The notes beneath the pieces are model-generated. The model was not told where the DNA came from. It worked only from the letters and a program-made list of their open reading frames with translations, and ran no database searches. Positions 6,195 to 11,595 of a stretch of DNA of 11,595 nt are shown in pieces. The stretch spans positions 1-11,595 of the forward strand of contig CALAUY010000142.1 in NCBI GenBank assembly GCA_937892015.1, in the 5' to 3' direction. Position 1 is the stretch's first letter. Every line of letters begins with the position of its first letter. This DNA is from an uncultured Bacteroidales bacterium. Its GTDB lineage: Bacteria > Bacteroidota > Bacteroidia > Bacteroidales > Paludibacteraceae. Made by a program: the position numbers and the translations under genes.

Positions 6195-7478
6195 TCAGTC
6201 TCTTTTGAAGATGTCGCGCGTATATACTTTGTCGATGACATCGTCGAGACAGGCATCGTATCGATTGGCAATGATGGCGTTGCTTTGTGCTTTGAAAGCG
6301 TCCAGATCGTTGACGATTCGTGAGCCGAAGAAGGTGATGCCATTCTCCAGAGTTGGCTCATAGATAATCACTTTCGCTCCTTTAGCTTTGACGCGTTTCA
6401 TGATGCCCTGGATGCTGGATTGGCGGAAATTGTCGGAGTTGCTTTTCATCGTGAGTCGGAAGACGCCGATGGTTACTTCTTTCTCTTCCGCTTGGTTGTA
6501 GGCGTTGGCAGTGGTGTAGTTGTAGTAACCGGCTTTTTCGAGCACTCTGTCGGCAATGAAATCCTTGCGTGTTCGGTTGCTGTCCACAATGGCTTTGATG
6601 AGGTTTTCGGGCACATCGTTGAAGTTGGCGAGCAGTTGTTTGGTGTCTTTTGGCAGGCAGTAACCGCCGTATCCGAAAGAGGGGTTGTTGTAATGGCTGC
6701 CAATGCGTGGGTCGAGACATACGCCATTGATAATAGCCTGAGTGTCAAGTCCTTTCAGTTCGGAGTACGTGTCGAGTTCGTTGAAGTAACTGACGCGCAG
6801 AGCGAGGTAAGTGTTCGCAAAAAGTTTCACTGCCTCGGCTTCAGTGGAGCCCATGAAGAGAGTAGGGATGTCCTGCTTGATAGCTCCTTCGGCAATGATT
6901 TGCGCGAACGTATGTGCGGCTTTTTCCAACTCAGGTTCGCTTTTGTCGTACCCGACGATGATTCGGCTGGGATAGAGGTTGTCGTAGAGTGCTTTGCTCT
7001 CACGTAGGAACTCGGGCGCGAAGATGATTTTGGGTGTTACGATGTGGAACGAACCATCCTCGCAGCGTTCGCGGTACGAGAATTTCTCTCGCACATGTTG
7101 TGTGTAACCGACGGGGATTGTCGATTTGATGACCATGACGGCGTTTGGATTAACCCGCAGCACCAAGTCGATTACCTCTTCGACGTGAGAAGTATCGAAA
7201 AAATTCTTCTTCGAGTCGTAGTTAGTAGGTGCTGCAATCACCACAAACTCAGCGTCTTTGTATGCTGTTTCGCCATCGGTAGTTGCGTGCAGATGCAGGG
7301 GTTTTTCGCGCAGGTACTGCTCGATGTAATCATCCTGGATGGGCGAACGCTTGTTGTTGATGAGTGCCACTTTCTCAGGGATGATGTCGACGGCCTCTAC
7401 TTGATTTTTTTGTGCCAAGAGTGTTGCGATTGACAATCCGACGTAACCGGTACCGGCCACTGCTACTTTCTTATTCAT
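6195..7478 (-). CDS. ugd: UDP-glucose 6-dehydrogenase
   Basis: 427-residue cytoplasmic enzyme making UDP-glucuronate from UDP-glucose with two NAD+. The N-terminal Rossmann motif is GTGYVG (9-14). KSTIPVG (118-124), the FAPEFLRES block (153-161) with E159, K218 and N222 follow. The active-site cysteine is C274 in NPSFGYGGYCLPKDTKQL, the typical bacterial Ugd wording, and D278 follows in the PKD. The UDP-binding C-terminal domain contains RLTMKSNSDNFRQS. Length is slightly above the E. coli-type enzyme because of a short insert (YNYTTANAYNQAEEKE, about 328-343) before that domain. It is first in the operon and has its own promoter with a leader of about 75 nt. Together with the next gene it supplies acidic sugars for a surface polysaccharide. 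Confidence 0.93.
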   Translation of the reverse strand: MNKKVAVAGTGYVGLSIATLLAQKNQVEAVDIIPEKVALINNKRSPIQDDYIEQYLREKPLHLHATTDGETAYKDAEFVVIAAPTNYDSKKNFFDTSHVEEVIDLVLRVNPNAVMVIKSTIPVGYTQHVREKFSYRERCEDGSFHIVTPKIIFAPEFLRESKALYDNLYPSRIIVGYDKSEPELEKAAHTFAQIIAEGAIKQDIPTLFMGSTEAEAVKLFANTYLALRVSYFNELDTYSELKGLDTQAIINGVCLDPRIGSHYNNPSFGYGGYCLPKDTKQLLANFNDVPENLIKAIVDSNRTRKDFIADRVLEKAGYYNYTTANAYNQAEEKEVTIGVFRLTMKSNSDNFRQSSIQGIMKRVKAKGAKVIIYEPTLENGITFFGSRIVNDLDAFKAQSNAIIANRYDACLDDVIDKVYTRDIFKRD

Positions 7479-7558
7479 ATTGCGTATTCCATTGATTTAT
7501 TGTACGTTTGCGTGATGGTTAGTGCGTTGTTTTGCGTACTACACCCTCATTCGCGTTG

Positions 7559-7590
7559 CAAAGTTACAATTTTTTTTTGATATATGCAAA
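7559..7590 (-). promoter_or_regulatory. Bacteroidota-type promoter for the ugd operon
   Basis: On the minus strand TTTG (7590-7587), 20 bp, then TAACTTTG (7566-7559) match the TTTG/TAnnTTTG consensus. The start would lie near 7551-7555, leaving a leader of about 75 nt before the ATG at 7478. Confidence 0.7.
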
Positions 7591-7650
7591 TAAAATCGTA
7601 AAAAAATTCATCTATTCCTGTTCAGAAATTATGTTGAGACCTTACGGAGG

Positions 7651-7694
7651 CCGTTCGAAGACCGTTCGAAGATTGTATGACGCCCATTTGAAGA
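7651..7694. repeat. 11-bp direct repeats CCGTTCGAAGA, helically phased
   Basis: Two exact tandem copies of CCGTTCGAAGA occupy 7651-7661 and 7662-7672. A third copy with two changes, CCATTTGAAGA, lies at 7684-7694, exactly 22 bp after the second, so a whole 11-bp register is skipped. Each exact copy includes the palindrome TTCGAA. The spacing is close to one helical turn. Confidence 0.75.
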
Positions 7695-7841
7695 TGTGAC
7701 AGAGAAAAAAGTGCGGAAAAAATGATGCGGAGAGGGTCTTCGAGATAGTGTAAAAAGTAACGTCAAAAAGCGGGAAAGTTACCAAAAGCAGGGGTAAATG
7801 TGCGAAAAAGAGGGGTTAGAGTGCATTTTTCTTTGAAAATA

Positions 7842-7873
7842 TTTGGTCATGTCAAAAAAAAGTATTAACTTTG
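7842..7873 (+). promoter_or_regulatory. Bacteroidota-type promoter for the dehydratase gene
   Basis: TTTG (7842-7845), 20 bp, then TAACTTTG (7866-7873) match the consensus. Transcription should start near 7878-7882, giving a leader of about 48 nt that contains most of the tandem repeat at 7873-7920. Confidence 0.7.
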
Positions 7874-7920
7874 CAGTCACGTTTAAAATATAGGCGCAGT
7901 CACGATTAAAAATATTAGGC
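7873..7920 (+). repeat. Imperfect tandem 23/25-bp repeat in the dehydratase leader
   Basis: Both units begin GCAGTCACG (7873-7881 and 7896-7904), continue with an A/T-rich TTAAAA core and end AGGC. The first is 23 bp and the second 25 bp; they differ by one substitution and two inserted bases. The second unit ends 7 nt before the ATG at 7928, and the first overlaps the end of the -7 element. Confidence 0.85.
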
Positions 7921-7927
7921 ACAGATT

Positions 7928-9931
7928 ATGACAATGGAGAATGGCATTTTTCGAAAGGTATCGAATTGGTATTTCAGCAAGCGCGTGTTGCCTTATTGGG
8001 CGATACTGCTGACAGATACGCTGATAGTGTTTGTGTCGTCGTTGTTCGTTTATTGGTTAGCGAATAATACGCAAGTGACGTACAACAACCGTCATTCTTT
8101 GTTTTACACGGCCGTGCTGTTCTCGGTGCTGAGTTGGGTAGGAGCTCGTATTTTCCGCACGTATTCTGGTGTGTTGCGCTATTCCAGTTTCGTGGATTTG
8201 CTGCGCTTGGTTTATGCCAATTTGACAACGCTGGCGCTTGCGGAGCTATCTTACATAATTTGTTATTCGTTGAATGTGAGTGCGTTGTGTGCGATGTCGC
8301 CGCTCTATATCCTGTTGACATTCATTGTGTCGACGCTGCTGATGTGGTTGTTGCGCATCATGGTGAAAGTGCTTTTTGACATCACGAACACCGACTCGCA
8401 GACGATGCGTGTGCTGATATACGGCGCACTGAAAGGTGGCGTTGGCTTGGCGAAAAATATCCGGTCACAGAGTCCTGCGCAGTTTGAGTTGAGAGGTTTT
8501 ATCTCGCACGAGCCGCGCATACGCAACAAGAAGTTGATGGGCGTAACGGTCTATTCGCTGGAAGACAACCTCGTGGAAGTGATTAAGAAAGAGCGCATTC
8601 AAGGCATTTTGGTTAGTCCGTTGCGTGACGAGGAGTTTCGCCGCGACCAAAAATTGCAAGACCTGTTCATTGGAGCGGGCTGCAAGATTTTCATGGCTCA
8701 TGAGGCGAAAGAAGCGACGCAGAAAGATGGGATATTGAGTGATGAGGACATCAAGTCCGTGCAGCTGAAAGAGGTGTCGGTGGAAGACCTGTTGCCGCGC
8801 TCGGAGATTCGCGTTGACATGAAAACAGTAGGTGAGCAACTGGTTGGCAAACGTGTGCTCATCACGGGATCGGCCGGTAGTATCGGCATGGAGATTGTGC
8901 GCCAAGTGGCTCAGTTTGCGCCGGCAGCGATGATGCTGATAGACCAAGCCGAGACGCCGCAGCACGACGTACGGTTGATGATGAAGAAAGATTTTCCGAA
9001 CGTGCCGTGCGAGGTGGTCGTGACGAGTATCAGTCGTCGTTCGCGCATGGAATATATCTTCAAGTCGTTTCGTCCGGAGTACGTTTTCCATGCAGCGGCT
9101 TACAAGCACGTGCCGATGATGGAGGACAATCCGAGCGAGGCCATCTTGAACAACGTATATGGCACGAAAGTGATTGCTGACTTGAGCGTTGAAGTAGGCG
9201 TGAAGAAATTCGTGATGATATCGACGGACAAAGCGGTCAATCCGACGAACGTGATGGGTTGCTCGAAACGTATCTGCGAGATATATGTGCAAAGTTTGGA
9301 TAGGAGCTTGAAAATCAATGCGATGGAGCATTGGAAAGAGCGTCGTCGTCGGAGTTCGGACTACACGCAGTTCGTGACCACGCGTTTCGGCAATGTGCTG
9401 GGTTCGAACGGTTCGGTTATCCCGCTCTTCAAGGAGCAGATCAAGCACGGCGGTCCAGTGACAGTGACAGACGAGCATATTGTGCGCTATTTTATGCTCA
9501 TACCCGAGGCTTGCAAGCTGGTGCTGGAAGCCGGGACGAAAGGCAATGGCGGCGAGATTTTCGTGTTCGATATGGGTCAACCGGTCCGTATTGCGGACTT
9601 GGCCAAACGTATGATTGCGCTGTCGAATGCGCAGAACGTGGAGATAAAGTACACCGGTCTTCGTGAAGGCGAGAAGCTGTACGAAGAAGTGCTGAACGAG
9701 CTGGAAGGAACGAAACCAACGTTCCATGAGAAGATTCGTATAGCGCAAGTTCGCGAATACGACTACGCGGAGGTATGCAAAGATATCGATGAGTTGGTGG
9801 AGATTGCCAAGCGTTACGATGACATGGAAACGGTCAAGAAGATGAAATCTATCGTGCCGGAGTACATCTCCAACAACAGCAAATACGAGGCGCTGGATGC
9901 GCCGAAAGAAGCGGTTGCCGCGAACGAGTAA
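7928..9931 (+). CDS. Membrane nucleotide-sugar 4,6-dehydratase (WbpM/CapD/PglF family)
   Basis: 667-residue enzyme of the large membrane-anchored branch that converts UDP-GlcNAc to UDP-4-keto-6-deoxy sugars, the entry to FucNAc, QuiNAc or bacillosamine-type residues of surface glycans. Four N-terminal helices (about 23-45, 55-72, 96-118, 122-143) precede a Rossmann-like domain (about 160-260) and the catalytic SDR domain (about 305-600). NAD-binding GSAGSIG is at 314-320, AAYKHVPMMEDNP at 390-402, STDKAVNPTNVMGCSK at 432-447, and TRFGNVLGSNGSV at 485-497. Met443 stands where classical SDRs have Tyr, giving the Ser-Met-Lys (M443, K447) variant known from WbpM. Length matches WbpM (about 665). 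The ATG at 7928 is used; another ATG lies two codons in. It is transcribed divergently from the dehydrogenase operon from its own promoter, so its dosage can be set apart from theirs. Whether inversion at C5 also occurs cannot be told. Confidence 0.93.
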   Translation: MTMENGIFRKVSNWYFSKRVLPYWAILLTDTLIVFVSSLFVYWLANNTQVTYNNRHSLFYTAVLFSVLSWVGARIFRTYSGVLRYSSFVDLLRLVYANLTTLALAELSYIICYSLNVSALCAMSPLYILLTFIVSTLLMWLLRIMVKVLFDITNTDSQTMRVLIYGALKGGVGLAKNIRSQSPAQFELRGFISHEPRIRNKKLMGVTVYSLEDNLVEVIKKERIQGILVSPLRDEEFRRDQKLQDLFIGAGCKIFMAHEAKEATQKDGILSDEDIKSVQLKEVSVEDLLPRSEIRVDMKTVGEQLVGKRVLITGSAGSIGMEIVRQVAQFAPAAMMLIDQAETPQHDVRLMMKKDFPNVPCEVVVTSISRRSRMEYIFKSFRPEYVFHAAAYKHVPMMEDNPSEAILNNVYGTKVIADLSVEVGVKKFVMISTDKAVNPTNVMGCSKRICEIYVQSLDRSLKINAMEHWKERRRRSSDYTQFVTTRFGNVLGSNGSVIPLFKEQIKHGGPVTVTDEHIVRYFMLIPEACKLVLEAGTKGNGGEIFVFDMGQPVRIADLAKRMIALSNAQNVEIKYTGLREGEKLYEEVLNELEGTKPTFHEKIRIAQVREYDYAEVCKDIDELVEIAKRYDDMETVKKMKSIVPEYISNNSKYEALDAPKEAVAANE

Positions 9932-9951
9932 CGCGTTTGCGTGCTCTTTTT
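9926..9951 (+). terminator. Weak terminator candidate after the dehydratase gene
   Basis: GAG (9926-9928) and ACGC (9931-9934) pair with GCGT (9939-9942) and CTC (9944-9946) around a GTTT loop, followed by TTTTT (9947-9951). The stem is short with an internal mismatch and includes the stop codon. Only 18 bp separate it from the stop codon of the convergent gene. Confidence 0.35.
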
Positions 9952-11509
9952 ATTCTCCTAAAACGAGTGTGAACTTGAGGCCTATTTGGAAGTGCTGCAG
10001 CAATTGTCCGCAGGACTGAGGCAGTGCGTAGAAATGTGTGAGATGGTATGTCCCGTAATCTTCAGGGTCTCCAACCGTGGTAGAGACTGCGTTTGGCTCA
10101 TCCGTGGGCAACGTGCGGCTGAGGTTGGTAGGGTAGAAACCCCAATCGGCGAAGATGGCCAATCGCGAGTGGACCCAGTCGTTGCGCTCTTGCCCGAGGT
10201 TGACGCCGAACTCAGCACAGATACGCGGGTCGAAATCGAAAGCCACGCGGTAGTCTCCCTCGCGCACGATGGGTGCCATCACTTGCGTCTGTGACACCAT
10301 GTTCGGCCGACAAGCAGTAATCTGACGGTTGAGGATATCGAAACCGAGTTTCATTCCCAAGAGGTAATACACGGGTCGGAAGTTCTGTCCGAAGAGCAGT
10401 GGTATTTCTATGCCTCCTCTGATGTCGCGGTCGTATCGTTCGGGCGCGGGCTGATTGAGGATGTTCACGCGTCGGTCGAGCCAATAAAAGCCGGCACCTG
10501 TTTGCATGAGGAAAGACTTGTGTTGGAACTCGTAGAGAACGCCCGCAGCTGCGCCGTAGCCGAGTCCGTTGGACGTGCTGTAGTTCTCCATTTTTAGCGG
10601 CAAGGCGGCATATGCTCCTTGCAGATAGAGAGAGGCACGGTGGAAGGTTGTTTTCTCTTCGCTTTCTTCCTCCTCTTCTTCCTCCTCTTCTTCTTCGAAT
10701 GCGCCAGTGCTCTGACTGTCAGCCATCTCGGAGCTGACCATCCACGTTGGGTCGGGGTGTAGGATGTATTGCGGCTTACTGCGCAGCGTATCTATCGAGA
10801 CCGAAGCCTCGAGTTCGCACGGCGTAAGATATTCGTAACTGTTAGCGACGACGGCGGCGTGGTACTCGTTGGTGGGGGCATACACATTGAGCATCGAGCC
10901 GGCCTTGCGAACGCCAAGGTCAACGACGGCATATGCCCATTCGCTATTGCCTGACACGGTGTAGAACGATTCGGGCCGCAGCACTTTGCCATCGATGAGG
11001 AAACCGGTGGTTTGATTAGACGGAGTGATGATGAACAAGTTGGATTTCAGCGCTCTCTGCACGAAAACAAAGCGTTGCTCGCTTTGTGCTTCGCATGTGA
11101 GTGAGGGGAGTGAGGTTGAGACGTATGTCTCGCCGACGGAGGTAGTGTGAAGCACTTGAATCGGCTCGTTGGCTCGGATGTAGAGTGTGCGTGAGCGCGC
11201 TCCGTTGTCGGTTGTCCACGTGTCGGCGGCTATCCATCGCTTCTCTCCGCGATGGAGTACGAACTGCGTGCCGTTGCTCAACGTTACGGTGGTCGATTCA
11301 AAAAGAGCGGTAATCAAGCACCCTTCGCTCGGTTTGTTGTTCGTGATGGCAATAAACTCGTTACCATATGAATCGAATGTTTCCGCGCGCATACAAGGCA
11401 CGTTATTCCACATCAGCACCATCGTGCATACGGCAAAGCCGAACCGGCGCAAGGCCACGGGAAGCCCAGCGATTTTCGTTTTTATCACTTTTGTTTCCAA
11501 CTCTTTCAT
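9950..11509 (-). CDS. Surface protein: IgGFc-binding-like domain, poly-Glu linker, C-terminal outer-membrane beta-barrel
   Basis: 519 residues from the ATG at 11509. A longer reading frame would run into the tRNA gene and its terminator, so it is not used. A signal peptide is likely: basic ALRR near 19-22, a hydrophobic stretch to about 33, and a possible cut after MRA near 43. Residues about 45-255 resemble the beta-rich IgGFc-binding-protein N-terminal domain of Bacteroidota surface proteins (GNEFIAITNN near the start, then LPSLTCEAQSEQRFVFV, then MLNVYAPTNEYHAAVVANSY). Eleven Glu residues (272-282) form a linker. Residues about 290-519 alternate polar and hydrophobic residues and end in the strand QIGLKFTLVLGE, as in small outer-membrane barrels. 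It has no visible promoter of its own: only 3 to 6 nt separate the tRNA terminator from the ATG. The context AATACAATG is A-rich without a Shine-Dalgarno site. Function is unknown; surface adhesion or glycan interaction is conceivable. Confidence 0.75.
   Translation of the reverse strand: MKELETKVIKTKIAGLPVALRRFGFAVCTMVLMWNNVPCMRAETFDSYGNEFIAITNNKPSEGCLITALFESTTVTLSNGTQFVLHRGEKRWIAADTWTTDNGARSRTLYIRANEPIQVLHTTSVGETYVSTSLPSLTCEAQSEQRFVFVQRALKSNLFIITPSNQTTGFLIDGKVLRPESFYTVSGNSEWAYAVVDLGVRKAGSMLNVYAPTNEYHAAVVANSYEYLTPCELEASVSIDTLRSKPQYILHPDPTWMVSSEMADSQSTGAFEEEEEEEEEEESEEKTTFHRASLYLQGAYAALPLKMENYSTSNGLGYGAAAGVLYEFQHKSFLMQTGAGFYWLDRRVNILNQPAPERYDRDIRGGIEIPLLFGQNFRPVYYLLGMKLGFDILNRQITACRPNMVSQTQVMAPIVREGDYRVAFDFDPRICAEFGVNLGQERNDWVHSRLAIFADWGFYPTNLSRTLPTDEPNAVSTTVGDPEDYGTYHLTHFYALPQSCGQLLQHFQIGLKFTLVLGE
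10664..10696 (-). repeat. In-frame 12-bp repeat encoding a poly-Glu linker
   Basis: Plus-strand unit TTCTTCCTCCTC occurs twice (10664-10675, 10676-10687) and then continues as TTC triplets to 10696. The minus strand encodes 11 consecutive Glu codons (alternating GAA/GAG pairs). Unit length is a multiple of three, so slippage would change linker length without breaking the frame. Confidence 0.9.
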
Positions 11510-11515
11510 TGTATT

Positions 11516-11541
11516 AAAAAAGCGAACCGAAGTTCGCTTTT
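11516..11541 (-). terminator. Intrinsic terminator of tRNA-His
   Basis: On the minus strand a 10-bp stem AAAAGCGAAC / GTTCGCTTTT closes a C(UUCG)G tetraloop and is followed by a run of T up to 11516. It begins 2 nt after the tRNA 3' end and ends only a few nt before the ATG of the next leftward gene at 11509. Confidence 0.9.
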
Positions 11542-11542
11542 G

Positions 11543-11595
11543 GGTGGAATGTGGGGCTCGAACCCACGACACTCGGAACCACAATCCGATGCTCT
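11543..11595 (-). tRNA. tRNA-His (GTG), 5' end cut by the window edge
   Basis: The minus strand shows the anticodon arm TCGGA-TTGTGGT-TCCGA with anticodon GTG, the T arm GTGGG-TTCGAGC-CCCAC and the 3' acceptor strand ATTCCAC followed by C73 at 11543. C73 is the histidine-specific discriminator base. The sequence after it continues CAA, so a complete CCA tail is not encoded. The D arm is only partly present and the 5' acceptor strand lies outside the window. Confidence 0.95.

Larger units (their letters stand above)
7479..7927. other. 449-bp divergent intergenic region, no gene supported
   Basis: The region separates the leftward dehydrogenase operon from the rightward dehydratase gene. It holds a minus-strand promoter (7559-7590), 11-bp phased repeats (7651-7694), a purine-rich stretch with loosely repeated AAAAGnGGGG-like motifs (about 7766-7818), a plus-strand promoter (7842-7873) and a tandem repeat in the plus-strand leader (7873-7920). 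I find no convincing coding sequence or RNA gene in it. Confidence 0.8.

Noticed and set aside
7502..7539. GTACG...CGTAC inverted repeat in the ugd leader as a riboswitch stem
   Set aside because: Five-base arms with a 28-nt loop and no known riboswitch core; too weak to call.
7631..7699. 22-residue plus-strand open frame starting MLRPYGGRSK
   Set aside because: It is basic, very short, has no promoter match in front, and is largely the product of the 11-bp repeats.
7757..7782. Inverted repeat GTAAC...GTTAC
   Set aside because: Only 5 bp per arm with a long loop in A-rich DNA, expected by chance.
8465..9748. 427-codon minus-strand frame opposite the dehydratase gene
   Set aside because: It is His/Arg/Leu-rich antisense translation of a gene with clear catalytic motifs, with no domain of its own.
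11510..11584. N-terminal extension of the surface protein to an ATG at 11584
   Set aside because: The extension is a translation of the tRNA-His gene and its terminator. The ATG at 11509 gives a proper signal peptide.

Overview
The window looks like chromosomal DNA from a member of the Bacteroidota, most likely Bacteroidales. Four promoter candidates match the phylum's distinctive -33 TTTG / -7 TAnnTTTG pattern. The gene families (a short HX4E lipid A-type acyltransferase, a CdsA of Bacteroidales type, an IgGFc-binding-like surface domain joined to an outer-membrane barrel) and the lack of strong Shine-Dalgarno sites fit that assignment. I cannot name genus or species.

Layout, left to right. 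Bases 1-210 are non-coding, with a strong hairpin and degenerate CCCCTA/TAGGGG palindromes. A leftward three-gene operon (2423 to 211) encodes a small acidic protein of unknown function, an LpxL/HtrB-type acyltransferase coupled to it by a TAATG overlap, and a family 2 glycosyltransferase. A compact 121-bp region, built around a perfect 15-bp inverted repeat that forms two rotationally symmetric promoters, drives this operon leftward and cdsA (CDP-diacylglycerol synthesis) rightward. A second leftward operon (7478 to 3318) encodes UDP-glucose 6-dehydrogenase, a WbpO/TviB-type UDP-N-acetylhexosamine 6-dehydrogenase and a Wzx-type flippase. Its last gene overlaps the end of cdsA tail to tail by 28 bp. 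Between the second dehydrogenase and the flippase lie 22 tandem heptamers GTTTCAN. A 449-bp divergent region with phased and tandem repeats follows. It drives a rightward WbpM/CapD-type membrane nucleotide-sugar 4,6-dehydratase. Convergent to that is a leftward surface protein (IgGFc-binding-like domain, poly-Glu linker, beta-barrel), whose start codon abuts the terminator of a tRNA-His gene cut by the window edge.

Together this is an envelope-biogenesis neighbourhood. It combines phospholipid precursor supply (CdsA), lipid acylation and a glycosyltransferase with activated-sugar synthesis and export for an acidic surface polysaccharide (Ugd, WbpO-like, WbpM-like, Wzx). The set is too small to make a polymer alone: no Wzy polymerase, initiating transferase or export machinery is visible, so the rest must be elsewhere. 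The most unusual signals are non-coding: the heptamer array directly in front of the flippase start, and the palindromic bidirectional promoter.
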